Origin: MADRE3 sp963718195
Lineage (GTDB): Bacteria; Desulfobacterota; Desulfobulbia; Desulfobulbales; Desulfocapsaceae
Length of the DNA stretch: 64,000 bases
Assembly (NCBI GenBank): GCA_963718195.1
Contig: CAVQYQ010000006.1
Coordinates: forward strand, 1,036,553-1,100,552
Direction of reading: 5' to 3'
Shown here: positions 26,162-35,434 of the stretch, piece by piece
How the letters are laid out: each line of letters opens with the position of its first letter
Numbering within the stretch: the first letter of the stretch is position 1
Program-made: the position numbers and the translations under genes
Notes under the pieces: generated by a model
The model's database searches: none
Told to the model about the DNA's origin: nothing
The model's input: only the letters and a program-made list of their open reading frames with translations

Positions 26162-29089
26162 ATGATGACTGACCGATTAAAGGACCTGGAACGCAAATTA
26201 CAGGCTGATATCGAGGGTGAACTCCTGTTTGATCGTTTTTCCAGGGGGCGCTATGCGACAGACGCATCACACTATCAGGTTTTTCCTGCAGGTGTTCTCG
26301 TCCCCCGATCTCTAGATGATGTCCGGGCGGCAATTGCACATTGTCGGTCCGAAGGGGTACCGATTTTATCACGCGGCGGCGGTTCATCACAGTGCGGGCA
26401 GACGGTAAATCAGGCGCTGGTAATCGATTATTCAAAATATCTCAACCAAATTGTAAGCCTAGATGTCGGCAGGCAGCGCTGCACGGTTGAACCAGGCATT
26501 GTCCTTGATGAACTTAATGACCGCTTACGAAAGGAAGGTCTCTGGTTTCCCGTTGATGTTTCCACGGCTTCCCGGGCAACGCTTGGCGGGATGGCCGGAA
26601 ACAATTCGGCCGGAAGTCGTTCCATCAAATATGGAATGATGCGGGATAACGTGCTCTCAATCCAGGCACTACTTGCTGATGGGGCGGACCGGATGTTCTC
26701 GGTCTATGACCGGGACTCAAACGGGCAGCTGGGAACAGATGAATTGGTCGACAAACTCATATCGCTGGGTGAGCGCGAAAGAGAGGAGATTGTCAAACGC
26801 TTTCCGTCAGTATTAAGACGGGTTGGGGGGTACAATCTTGATTCCCTCGTACCTGGTACGCGATCAATAAATCTGTCTCATCTTCTTGTTGGTTCGGAAG
26901 GGACCCTTGGCTGTTTTCACCAGATAGAACTGAAACTCTCCCCGCTTCCGCAAAACCGGGTTCTTGGTGTCTGTCATTTTCCGACATTTTACGCTGCAAT
27001 GGATTCAGCGCAGCACCTGGTTACGCTGCAGCCAACGGCAGTTGAGCTGATTGATAGAACAATGATCGAATTAGCCCGGGACATTCCGATCTATCAGCCG
27101 GTTGTCGATGCATTTGTACGTGGCACCCCGGAAGCATTGCTCCTTGTTGAATTTGCAGAGGACAGCCAGGAGGAAAATTTGAACTGTTTGGCCGGGCTCT
27201 CCGAACTCATGGCAGATCTTGGCTATTCCTGGTCTGAGAACGGCACCAGTGTCGGCAGTGTCATTGAGGCGATTGACCCCGCTTTGCAGAAATCGATTCT
27301 CGAGGTTCGCAAATCCGGCCTGAACATCATGATGTCGATGAGGGAGGCCCGCAAGCCTATCTCTTTTGTTGAGGATTGCGCCGTAGCGCTCAGTGATCTG
27401 GCTGACTATACCGCCCGACTCACCGACATTTTCACCAAGTACAATACGACGGGTACCTGGTATGCTCATGCCTCTGTTGGCTGTCTCCACGTTCGCCCGG
27501 TCCTCAACCTGAAACAGGACCAGGACATCAAAACCATGCGCGCCATTGTCGAGGAAACCCTCGAAATGGTCCTTGAGTATAAAGGTTCTCATTCCGGAGA
27601 ACATGGTGATGGAATTGTCAGGTCAGAGTTTCACGAGAAAATGTTCGGTTCGCGCATGGTTGAAAATTTTAGGGAAGTTAAGTCAATTTTTGATCCGTCC
27701 GGCCTGCTCAATCCGGGAAAAATTGTCGATCCACCTAAAATGGATGATCGTTCACTGTTCAGGTATGGGCCAGGGTACCAGGTCGATGAGATGGAGACGG
27801 TTTTCGACTGGTCGAAATGGCAGGGAGCAGGCGGCGGATTTCAGGGTGCCGTTGAGATGTGCAACAATAACGGGGCCTGCAGGAAAATGCTTCAAGGCTC
27901 CATGTGCCCGTCATTCAGGGTCACCCGTAACGAACGGGATTCGACGCGGGGCAGAGCCAATACCCTCAGGCTGGCTATTTCAGGACAACTCGGGACCGAC
28001 GCGCTGAGCTCGGAAGAAATGGCCCAGACTCTGAAGCTCTGCGTGTCATGCAAGGCGTGCAGGCGTGAGTGCCCCACCGGGGTGGACATGGCCAAGATGA
28101 AAATCGAGGTCACTGCCGCCCGAAAGAAAGAGAAAGGCTACAGTCTGCATGATCACCTGATAGCCTGGATGCCGCTCTATGCCCCCATTCTCTGCCGAGT
28201 TCCCGCGCTGGCGAATCTGCGCAACTCGATACCGTGGCTTGCCCGGATGTCAGAGAAGATTGATGGGTTTACTTCGAGAAGGCCATTGCCGAGATGGCGA
28301 ACTGATGTTTATCGGCCAAAAGAACAGGAGGGACCGGTTGATGGACCGGAAGTCATACTGTTTGGTGATACCTTTAATACCTACTTTGAGTCGGAAAACC
28401 TGCATGATGCCCGGGACATTATGGTAGGTGCGGGATACCGTGTCCTGACGCCGAGACCTGCCCATGGGGGCAGTCGACCGTTGTGCTGTGGACGGACATA
28501 CCTGACCGCAGGTAAAATAGAGCGGGCCCGCAAAGAGGCAGGCCGACTGGTTGAAACCTACTACCCATATGCCAGAAAAGGAGTGTATATTGTCGGTCTT
28601 GAGCCCAGTTGTCTGCTCTGCCTCAGGGATGAAATACCGTCACTGATCCCCGGTGAAAAGAGTGGTGTCGTGGCAGAAAAGGCATTGCTCTTCGAGGAAT
28701 TCTGCGTTCGAGAAAAGCTTCAATTAAACCTCAAGCCTGTCGCTCAAAAAGCACTTGTTCATGGTCATTGTCACCAGAAGGCGTTCAATGTGGCCGGTTC
28801 GATAGAGACGGTCCTGGGTATGATCCCGGGACTGGAGATTGAAGTTGTCAGCTCGAGTTGCTGTGGTATGGCCGGAGTTTTTGGCTATGGGTCTGAAACC
28901 TATGAGACCTCAATGCAGATGGGTGAAATGTCGATTTTTCCAGCTGTTCGTGAAACTGCTAAGGACACCTTGATTGTGGCAGACGGTGTATCATGCCGAC
29001 ACCAGATAGAACACGGCACCCAGAGGCAGGCCAACCATGTGGTCAGGATCCTGAAACAGGCCCTGGTAGAGATGTCAGAAAACAGCTGA
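26162..29089 (+). CDS. FAD-linked / Fe-S 2-hydroxyacid dehydrogenase fusion, copy 1
   Basis: 975 residues, a GlcD-GlcF-like fusion resembling the YdiJ/Dld-type D-2-hydroxyacid dehydrogenases. FAD-binding PCMH domain ~40-260 (RGGGSSQCGQT; LVGSEGTLGCF), FAD-oxidase C-terminal domain ~270-530 (TGTWYAHASVGCLHVRP; SHSGEHGDGIVRSEF), Fe-S domain from ~560 (C-x-C around GACRKM; CVSCKACRRECP at ~625), then two CCG-type cysteine regions (RPLCCGRT ~774; SSCCGMAG ~898). It would oxidise a D-2-hydroxy carboxylate and pass electrons via two [4Fe-4S] clusters to a quinone or an electron-transfer protein. A paralogue lies at 40524. It follows the aldo/keto reductase gene and is followed by repeat copy 2. Confidence 0.88.
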   Translation: MMTDRLKDLERKLQADIEGELLFDRFSRGRYATDASHYQVFPAGVLVPRSLDDVRAAIAHCRSEGVPILSRGGGSSQCGQTVNQALVIDYSKYLNQIVSLDVGRQRCTVEPGIVLDELNDRLRKEGLWFPVDVSTASRATLGGMAGNNSAGSRSIKYGMMRDNVLSIQALLADGADRMFSVYDRDSNGQLGTDELVDKLISLGEREREEIVKRFPSVLRRVGGYNLDSLVPGTRSINLSHLLVGSEGTLGCFHQIELKLSPLPQNRVLGVCHFPTFYAAMDSAQHLVTLQPTAVELIDRTMIELARDIPIYQPVVDAFVRGTPEALLLVEFAEDSQEENLNCLAGLSELMADLGYSWSENGTSVGSVIEAIDPALQKSILEVRKSGLNIMMSMREARKPISFVEDCAVALSDLADYTARLTDIFTKYNTTGTWYAHASVGCLHVRPVLNLKQDQDIKTMRAIVEETLEMVLEYKGSHSGEHGDGIVRSEFHEKMFGSRMVENFREVKSIFDPSGLLNPGKIVDPPKMDDRSLFRYGPGYQVDEMETVFDWSKWQGAGGGFQGAVEMCNNNGACRKMLQGSMCPSFRVTRNERDSTRGRANTLRLAISGQLGTDALSSEEMAQTLKLCVSCKACRRECPTGVDMAKMKIEVTAARKKEKGYSLHDHLIAWMPLYAPILCRVPALANLRNSIPWLARMSEKIDGFTSRRPLPRWRTDVYRPKEQEGPVDGPEVILFGDTFNTYFESENLHDARDIMVGAGYRVLTPRPAHGGSRPLCCGRTYLTAGKIERARKEAGRLVETYYPYARKGVYIVGLEPSCLLCLRDEIPSLIPGEKSGVVAEKALLFEEFCVREKLQLNLKPVAQKALVHGHCHQKAFNVAGSIETVLGMIPGLEIEVVSSSCCGMAGVFGYGSETYETSMQMGEMSIFPAVRETAKDTLIVADGVSCRHQIEHGTQRQANHVVRILKQALVEMSENS

Positions 29090-29143
29090 AACAAATGGGA
29101 AAGAGATAGTTGTAGTAAAATAAGAATCATAAAATCAAAGAGA

Positions 29144-29287
29144 TGAGCCTTTTGCAAAATGATGATTTTCGTTCAACGTCAAGGCATGTGAAAAATTTTT
29201 ACCGCAGGCATATAGTTGATATTCCGAGGATAAATATTTAAGCATAACGTAGAGGTTGAGCGAAAAGGGCGTTTTGCAAGTGGCTCA
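29144..29287. repeat. MITE-like palindromic repeat, copy 2
   Basis: 144 bases, same orientation as the copy at 21119-21263, with the same TGAGCC and GGCTCA ends and roughly 90 percent identity, highest in the right half (from GATATTCCGAGGATAAA onward). It ends 30 bases upstream of the ilvD start codon and so may form part of the ilvD leader. Confidence 0.85.
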
Positions 29288-29317
29288 GATAATAAGATCA
29301 TTTCGAGGAGATATTGA

Positions 29318-31147
29318 ATGACGATTCCATTGAGAAGCAGCACGACAACTGAAGGCAGGAGAATGGCAGGTGCACGTTCACTCTGGCGTGCAAACGGTAT
29401 GAAGGAAGACCAGTTCGGCAAACCGATTATTGCTGTTGTCAACTCGTTTACCCAGATGAACCCCGGTCATGTTCATCTTCACAATACCGGCCAGGAAGTC
29501 AAAAAAGAGATTGAAGAACAAGGTTGTTTTGCTGCTGAATTCAATACCATAGCAATTGATGATGGAATTGCCATGGGACATGGTGGCATGCTCTACTCCC
29601 TGCCTTCCAGAGAGCTTATAGCAGATTCAGTCGAGTATATGTGTAATGCCCACACCGTTGATGCAATGATCTGTATTTCCAACTGCGACAAGATAACTCC
29701 TGGTATGCTGATGGCTGCCCTGCGTCTCAATATTCCGGCAATCTTTGTATCAGGCGGACCAATGGAGGCTGGCAAGGGGCTGGGAAAAGAACTCGATCTC
29801 GTTGATGCGATGGTCATGGCCGCTGATAGCCGCTACAGTGATGAGGAGATAGCCGAGGTTGAGCGCTCCGCATGTCCCACCTGCGGTTCCTGCTCCGGTA
29901 TGTTCACGGCAAACTCCATGAACTGCCTGGCTGAGGCCCTCGGTCTCGCCTTACCCGGCAATGGTACTGTCGTGGCAACCCATGCCAATAGAAAAAACTT
30001 GTTTTCACAGGCTGCCCGGCGGATTGTCGACATGTGCACCTCATTCTATGGGGATGGGGATCGTTCGGTTTTGCCCCGATCAATCTGTACAAAGGCAACC
30101 TTCAACAATGCGATGGCGCTTGATATTGCGATGGGGGGGTCAACCAACACGGTGTTGCATATTCTGGCCATTGCCCATGAGGCAGAAGTTGATTTTACCA
30201 TGAAGGATATGGATGAACTGTCGCGCATTGTTCCCAATATCTGTAAGGTTTCGCCAAGTTCAAGCTACCATGTCGAGGATGTCAACAGGGCAGGAGGAGT
30301 ACTCGGTATCATGGGAGAGCTGGATCGATGTGGATTGCTTGACACGACAGTGGCCCGGGCGGACGGACTGACCCTTGGCCAGGCGCTCGACGCCTATGAT
30401 ATTATGAGACCAACCGTTGGTGAAAAGGCTCATGTTCTCTACAGGAGTGCACCGGGCCGGACCGGCAGAAACCTGGTAATGGGATCTCAGAGCAGCGTGT
30501 ATGAAGAGCTTGACAGGGATAGAACCAGCGGCTGTATCAGGGACCAGGAACATGCCTATTTCCAGGATGGTGGCCTGGCAGTGTTGTATGGAAATATTGC
30601 CGAGAAAGGATGTATCGTCAAAACGGCAGGAGTCGACGAGTCCATTTTTCATTTTGAAGGAAGGGCCAAAGTTTATGTGTCACAGGAGCAGGCATGTGAA
30701 GGAATCCTTGGTGGTGAGGTTAAGAGTGGTGACGTTGTCTTTATTCTTTACGAAGGACCCAAGGGTGGACCGGGTATGCAGGAAATGCTTTATCCAACCT
30801 CCTACCTGAAGTCAATGAATCTCGGCTCTGCCTGCGCTCTGGTGACAGATGGCCGATTTTCCGGGGCGACGTCAGGTCTTTCCATCGGACATGCCTCCCC
30901 GGAGGCGGCGAGCGGCGGCCTGATCGGTCTCGTTCAGGATGGCGATCTGGTCGAGATTGACATTCCTTCTCGCTCAATTAACCTGAAAATATCTGATGAG
31001 ATGTTGATCAAAAGACGCCGGCAGGAAGAAGCCAAAGGAAGCAGTGCATTCAAACCGGTGCGGGAGAGAGTGGTGTCAAAATCGCTGCAGGCATATGGCC
31101 AACTCGCTGCCTCAGCAGATACTGGAGCAATCAGAAAACTAATATGA
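29318..31147 (+). CDS. ilvD: Dihydroxy-acid dehydratase (IlvD type)
   Basis: 609 residues, very close in length and sequence to E. coli IlvD (616). Cluster ligands and active-site motifs: ISNCDKITPGML, VSGGPMEAGKG, ERSACPTCGSCSGMFTANSM, and LITDGRFSG-like VTDGRFSGATSGLSIGH. It removes water from 2,3-dihydroxy acids to give 2-oxo acids; the canonical role is valine/isoleucine synthesis. Here it sits in a catabolic-looking cluster directly before a sigma-54 activator and a TRAP transporter, without other ilv genes, so use on an imported dihydroxy acid is possible. Ribosome site CGAGGAG is good. Confidence 0.93.
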   Translation: MTIPLRSSTTTEGRRMAGARSLWRANGMKEDQFGKPIIAVVNSFTQMNPGHVHLHNTGQEVKKEIEEQGCFAAEFNTIAIDDGIAMGHGGMLYSLPSRELIADSVEYMCNAHTVDAMICISNCDKITPGMLMAALRLNIPAIFVSGGPMEAGKGLGKELDLVDAMVMAADSRYSDEEIAEVERSACPTCGSCSGMFTANSMNCLAEALGLALPGNGTVVATHANRKNLFSQAARRIVDMCTSFYGDGDRSVLPRSICTKATFNNAMALDIAMGGSTNTVLHILAIAHEAEVDFTMKDMDELSRIVPNICKVSPSSSYHVEDVNRAGGVLGIMGELDRCGLLDTTVARADGLTLGQALDAYDIMRPTVGEKAHVLYRSAPGRTGRNLVMGSQSSVYEELDRDRTSGCIRDQEHAYFQDGGLAVLYGNIAEKGCIVKTAGVDESIFHFEGRAKVYVSQEQACEGILGGEVKSGDVVFILYEGPKGGPGMQEMLYPTSYLKSMNLGSACALVTDGRFSGATSGLSIGHASPEAASGGLIGLVQDGDLVEIDIPSRSINLKISDEMLIKRRRQEEAKGSSAFKPVRERVVSKSLQAYGQLAASADTGAIRKLI

Positions 31148-31218
31148 AATAATCATGATATCGGTTTGTTATCAGAAAGTTTCGATAACTTCAACCGCAT
31201 CATCCTGAGGAATTAACG

Positions 31219-33195
31219 ATGGGCGAAATACTCTTCATCTCACCATACCTGGAGCTGGCTGAAATCGCGCTGCAAGTTATTGGCAGTGAAGAAGATGTAG
31301 ATGTCAAGGTTACCCGAATGGATGAGGCGGTGGAGCTGGCTTTGGATGCGGAAAAAAATGGCTACCAGGTCGTCGTCAGCCGTGGATTGACCGCCTCCAA
31401 GATAATGCAGTCAGGAATAGATCTTCCCGTTATCGATATCGGTATTGGCGGCTATGAGATTCTGAGAGCTTATAATGATGCGAAAAAGCTTGGTACACGG
31501 GTAGGTATCGTTGATGTTGCCGACGTGATTATGGGGTTGTCCAGCCTGGAGAAGATAATCGATGACAAGCTGATCAAGTATACCTGCGAAAATGAACTTG
31601 ACGATGTCGTCAAGGGTATAGAGCACCTGAAGGCGCGCGGTGCAGACGTGGTAATCGGTAAGATTGCCATGGCTCGGGAGGCCCGGGCGAAAGGAATGGA
31701 AGCGGTTATTATCACGTCAGATTACGAGGCAGTGAGAATGACCTTGAGTGAGGCGCGAAGAGTTAACCAGGTAAGGAAACAGGAAAAAAGAAAAGCCGAG
31801 CAGCTGAAAGCAATGCTCAACTTCACTTACGATGGCATTATCGCGCTGGATAACGAGGGGAAAATAACACTATTCAACAAGGTGGCAGAAGAATTGTCTG
31901 GCTGGACTGCCGAGCAGGCGATCAACAGGAATGTGACGGAGGTGATCCCGGACGCTGGGTGCCATAATCTTTTAAAGACCGGCAGGCCAGAACTTGGGGC
32001 CGTCTTTGAGATCGGCACAGTAAAGGTTGTCGGAAACCGGGTGCCAATCATTGTTGATGGTAAAATAGAAGGTGTCGTCACAACATTTCAGAAGATTGAT
32101 GTTCTGCAAAAAATTGAGAGCAAGGTCCGAAGGACGCTGTCACATACCGGCCTTACCGCCCGACATAGTTTTGTGGACATACTCGGCAAGAGCAAAACCT
32201 TGAAAAACGCGATAAATCTGGCAAGAGAGTATGCAGCAATAGATTCCACAGTGATGATCTATGGACGGACAGGCACGGGAAAAGAGATTTTCGCCCAGGC
32301 CATCCACAATGCCAGCAGGAGATGCAATGAACCGTTTGTGGCCATTAACTGTGCGGCACTGCCTGAAAGCATACTTGAGAGCGAACTGTTCGGTTATGCT
32401 GAGGGGGCCTTTACCGGTGCACGCAAGGGCGGTAAGGCTGGGGTTTTTGAAATGGCACATGGAGGAACCCTATTACTCGACGAGGTTGGTGAAATGCCGC
32501 AGGTGCTGCAGTCTCGATTCTTGCGGGTAATTGAGCAAAGAGAGATTATGCGTCTGGGTGACAGCCGGATGCTGCCGGTAAATGTTCGTATAATAGCTGC
32601 AACCCATCGCGACCTGAGGGATCTAGTGAAACGGAAATTGTTTCGGGAAGACCTCTACTACCGGTTAAACGTTCTCTCTCTTTTCGTCCCAGAGCTGAAG
32701 GAAAGGGAAGATGATGTTCTTCAAATTGCAGATAAGTTTCTCCGGGAGTTTTACGACATGCAGGGTAAATCCTACGGGGTTTTCTCACCTGAGTCGGCAG
32801 AGCTTCTGCTCTCGTATAACTGGCCGGGAAACATCAGGCAGCTCCGCAATGTAATGGAGCGATTGTCGGTAATGACCGCCGGTGGTCTTATTGAGGTGAG
32901 TGATGTCAAGCGAGCTTTGCAGCTTAACACCCCCGCCCTGGTTGATTACCAGGAGGGCAACCAGATGCTCAATTCGCTGCCAGGCAGCACGGCTGAAGCT
33001 GAAAAAAGCTGGGATAGCAATGTTGCCCCGGATTCTTTTCAACTGCTCGTCGGCAAAGAAAAAGCACTGTACGAGATGAAACTCATCATGAAAACGCTGG
33101 AAGAGTGTAACGGAAGCAGAACAGAGACGGCACGCAAGCTGGGGATCAGTCGCACAACACTATGGAGAAAGCTGCAGCAAGGAGCTGACAATTAA
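31219..33195 (+). CDS. PrpR-type sigma-54-dependent activator
   Basis: 658 residues: N-terminal PrpR_N sensor domain (~1-190), a PAS domain (~195-300, AMLNFTYDGIIALDNEGKI), an AAA+ sigma-54 interaction domain (~325-560) with Walker A YGRTGTGKE, the GAFTGA loop needed to contact sigma-54, and Walker B LLLDEVGEM, then a Fis-type helix-turn-helix at the C-terminus (GSRTETARKLGISRTTLWRK). PrpR-like proteins are triggered by a small acid or thioester. Its likely target is the TRAP operon: a -24/-12 promoter and palindromes lie in the 626-base gap downstream. Confidence 0.93.
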   Translation: MGEILFISPYLELAEIALQVIGSEEDVDVKVTRMDEAVELALDAEKNGYQVVVSRGLTASKIMQSGIDLPVIDIGIGGYEILRAYNDAKKLGTRVGIVDVADVIMGLSSLEKIIDDKLIKYTCENELDDVVKGIEHLKARGADVVIGKIAMAREARAKGMEAVIITSDYEAVRMTLSEARRVNQVRKQEKRKAEQLKAMLNFTYDGIIALDNEGKITLFNKVAEELSGWTAEQAINRNVTEVIPDAGCHNLLKTGRPELGAVFEIGTVKVVGNRVPIIVDGKIEGVVTTFQKIDVLQKIESKVRRTLSHTGLTARHSFVDILGKSKTLKNAINLAREYAAIDSTVMIYGRTGTGKEIFAQAIHNASRRCNEPFVAINCAALPESILESELFGYAEGAFTGARKGGKAGVFEMAHGGTLLLDEVGEMPQVLQSRFLRVIEQREIMRLGDSRMLPVNVRIIAATHRDLRDLVKRKLFREDLYYRLNVLSLFVPELKEREDDVLQIADKFLREFYDMQGKSYGVFSPESAELLLSYNWPGNIRQLRNVMERLSVMTAGGLIEVSDVKRALQLNTPALVDYQEGNQMLNSLPGSTAEAEKSWDSNVAPDSFQLLVGKEKALYEMKLIMKTLEECNGSRTETARKLGISRTTLWRKLQQGADN

Positions 33196-33342
33196 GACTA
33201 TGTAACTATATTAAATTTTAATATTTTTTTGGGTCAAGACAGCAGGGGGGAGCATCGTCTGGTTTCCATCTTAGCTGGTTATTTCGGTACTGCTTACACG
33301 ATATGATGTAACTGAGCCTCTATTGAAAGAAAAAATTCGTAA

Positions 33343-33404
33343 TGTTTCGTTGCGAAACAAAGTGAACAGCCCATGTTCACTTTGTGAAACGTTTTTCGCT
33401 GAAA
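33343..33404. promoter_or_regulatory. Palindromic enhancer-like sites upstream of the sigma-54 promoter
   Basis: A run of dyads: TGTTTCG-TTG-CGAAACA (33343-33359, perfect arms), AAAGTGAACA-N5-TGTTCACTTT (33359-33383, perfect 10-base arms), and a third TGAAACG repeat set to about 33404. They lie ~120-180 bases upstream of the -24/-12 element, the usual distance for activator binding by sigma-54 regulators such as the one encoded just upstream. The second dyad could also form a hairpin. Confidence 0.7.
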
Positions 33405-33517
33405 CGCTGGAACGTCTGATAACCCTCAATTTTATAACTAAAAATTAATATTTGTTAATTCAATTAGATAGTGAGTAGATCCACCTGATTCGAGGAAAAG
33501 GTGATCAAGCATATATT

Positions 33518-33535
33518 TCGGCATATTCCTTGCTT
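33518..33535 (+). promoter_or_regulatory. Sigma-54 promoter (-24/-12)
   Basis: TCGGCATATTCCTTGCTT: GG (33520-33521), ten bases, GC (33532-33533), matching the TGGCA-N6-TTGC consensus with one change at -25. Transcription would begin near 33545, giving a leader of about 275 bases before the TRAP binding-protein gene. An 89-codon TTG-start frame in that leader (33556-33825) has no ribosome site and is probably not a gene. Confidence 0.72.
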
Positions 33536-33821
33536 TTACTTTCTGTTGAGAGCAGTTGAACCGGTTTGTCCTGACAAGCTTGGAGAGTAAACTCAATGTC
33601 CAGGATCTCGGTTACGATGTTCTCACCGGGGTAGTATCTGGACCATCATTTGAGAAGCAGAGCCTCTATTTTAGATTTGTGCCGACCCTGTTCGTGCAGG
33701 TGTCAACATCTGGCTGTCGTTCACGGTTAACCCAGGCGCATATAGGAGATGGGGATTGGTATCCGCTCTATTGTTGGAGTGGACCCTTCAGTGAAATCAT
33801 TTACAAAAAGGAGAGCGTACC

Positions 33822-34811
33822 ATGAAAAAACTGACCACATTCTTACTTTTATCAACATTTATGACCTTCACTATTCTGGCCATGCATGGCCCGGCTCAAG
33901 CTAAAACCATCGAACTGAAATTTGGGCATGTCGGCGCACCGGGTTCGCTTTTTCTTGCCTGTGCCGATGAATTTGCCAAGCGAGCCAACGCCAAGCTTGG
34001 CGATAAGGCCAAGGTTGTCACCTTCGGCTCCAGCCAGCTGGGAAAAGATGCAGAACTTTTAAAGAAGCTGAAGCTTGGCACTATCGCCTTTGCCCTGCCG
34101 TCAACGGTCATGTCATCGGTTGTTGATGAATTTGGTGTGTTCGAGATGCCGTATCTGGTTCTTGATCGTGGCCATATGCGCAAAATCAGAGATGAGGTCT
34201 TCTGGCCGATGATCGCCCCGAAGGTTGAAGAAGAGGGATACCAGGTTGTAGCCGTATGGGAAAACGGTTTCAGGAATATCACCAACAATGTCAAACCGAT
34301 CGTAGGCCCTCAAGATCTCCAGGGTGTCAAACTGCGAACGCCAAAAGGTGAGTGGCGGGTGAAGATGTTTAAAGGATATGGAGCCAACCCGACACCGATG
34401 GCTCTTTCCGAGGTATTTGTCGCGCTGCAGACTGGCGTCATTGATGGCCAGGAAAATCCCTTCACCCAGATTTACAGCCAGAACTTCCACGAAGTTCAGA
34501 AATATCTGTCCCTGAGTGGTCATGTCTATACACCTGCATACCTGCTTACCGGCAAAAAAACCTGGGACAGCCTTCCGGATGATGTGCGTGAAATCCTGAA
34601 AACGACTGCGGTCGATATGCAGGAATGGGTCTACGAAACAGCGGAGAAAATGGAAGTTGATCTCCTCAATAAAATGAAGGATGCCGTTGAGATCAATGAA
34701 GTTGACAAGCAGGCTTTCGTCGATGCAAGTGGACCGATTTATGAGGAATTCGGTACAAAAGTATCCGGCGGAAAGGAGCTCATCGACAAGGTACAGAGTT
34801 TGGTCAAATAA
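33822..34811 (+). CDS. dctP: TRAP transporter substrate-binding protein (DctP type)
   Basis: 329 residues with a Sec signal peptide (cleavage after AQA, about residue 27). DctP-fold features: LKFGHVGAPGS at the mature N-terminus, then GVKLRTPKGEWRVKMFKGYG, where the Arg is the usual carboxylate-binding residue, and FVALQTGVIDGQENPFTQI. It captures a carboxylate in the periplasm for the DctQM permease encoded next. The ligand is unknown; neighbouring dehydratase, dehydrogenase and aconitase-family genes suggest a hydroxylated mono- or dicarboxylate. A strong hairpin follows the stop codon. Confidence 0.9.
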   Translation: MKKLTTFLLLSTFMTFTILAMHGPAQAKTIELKFGHVGAPGSLFLACADEFAKRANAKLGDKAKVVTFGSSQLGKDAELLKKLKLGTIAFALPSTVMSSVVDEFGVFEMPYLVLDRGHMRKIRDEVFWPMIAPKVEEEGYQVVAVWENGFRNITNNVKPIVGPQDLQGVKLRTPKGEWRVKMFKGYGANPTPMALSEVFVALQTGVIDGQENPFTQIYSQNFHEVQKYLSLSGHVYTPAYLLTGKKTWDSLPDDVREILKTTAVDMQEWVYETAEKMEVDLLNKMKDAVEINEVDKQAFVDASGPIYEEFGTKVSGGKELIDKVQSLVK

Positions 34812-34832
34812 TACACTCGATTATCTAATAAT

Positions 34833-34866
34833 GCCCCGGGTCGATTCCCGGGGCTGATTTTTTTTG
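34833..34866 (+). terminator. Intra-operon terminator after dctP
   Basis: GCCCCGGG-N6-CCCGGGGC, perfect 8-base stem, followed by TGA and a run of eight or more T. It lies 22 bases after dctP and before dctQ. Partial termination here would yield more binding protein than permease, as is common for periplasmic binding-protein operons. Confidence 0.88.
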
Positions 34867-34886
34867 TCTGTCTGGAGGGTATTGTC

Positions 34887-35420
34887 TTGCTTGCTCGATT
34901 TCAAAGCATATTCAAAAAAATCATGGAATCCATCGTCATCATCCTGATGATCACGATGTCGATACTGGTGGTTGTCGCGGTTATATATCGGAAGAGCGGG
35001 ATGTCGCTGAGCTGGTATGACGAGGTTGCCTCAGTCATACTGGCCTGGCTTACATACTACGCCTCTGCTCTGGCTGCGCTGACCAGAGGACATATCGGTT
35101 TTAACGGACTGTTGAACGCAATGAAACCGTCTCTTCGGGTACCCGTTTTACTTTTCGGGGAAGTACTCGTTATTGGTTTCTTTCTGCTGCTGGCCTGGGT
35201 TGGAGTAGAAGTGCTGGTTATTCTGGAAGGAGATTCACTCACCAGCCTTACCTGGGTTCCAACCAGACTGACCCAGTCTGTCATCCCCATCGGGGCAGTC
35301 CTGTTTGTCATCGGCCAGCTACTCAGTTTCCCTGACATGTGGCGGCAGGCGAAGTCAGAGAAGGGGATTGCCGGGCATGAAGATGTAGAGATTCCCGAAG
35401 AAGCTCCAGAAAACGTTTAA
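34887..35420 (+). CDS. dctQ: TRAP transporter small permease (DctQ type)
   Basis: 177 residues with four predicted membrane helices, as in the DctQ family (first two at ~13-32 and ~50-65, then ~88-108 and ~130-150). The start is TTG at 34887, with GGAGGGT upstream; no ATG is better placed. Family residues include W-Y-D-E-V in the second helix region and ALAALTRGHIGFNGLL. It partners with DctM in the inner membrane. The next gene begins 14 bases after its stop. Confidence 0.87.
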   Translation: MLARFQSIFKKIMESIVIILMITMSILVVVAVIYRKSGMSLSWYDEVASVILAWLTYYASALAALTRGHIGFNGLLNAMKPSLRVPVLLFGEVLVIGFFLLLAWVGVEVLVILEGDSLTSLTWVPTRLTQSVIPIGAVLFVIGQLLSFPDMWRQAKSEKGIAGHEDVEIPEEAPENV

Positions 35421-35434
35421 GAGGTATTACAGAC

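Noticed and set aside
33556..33825. An 89-codon frame with TTG start in the TRAP leader
   Set aside because: No ribosome-binding site, ends over the dctP start codon and does not look like a conserved protein; better explained as 5' leader.
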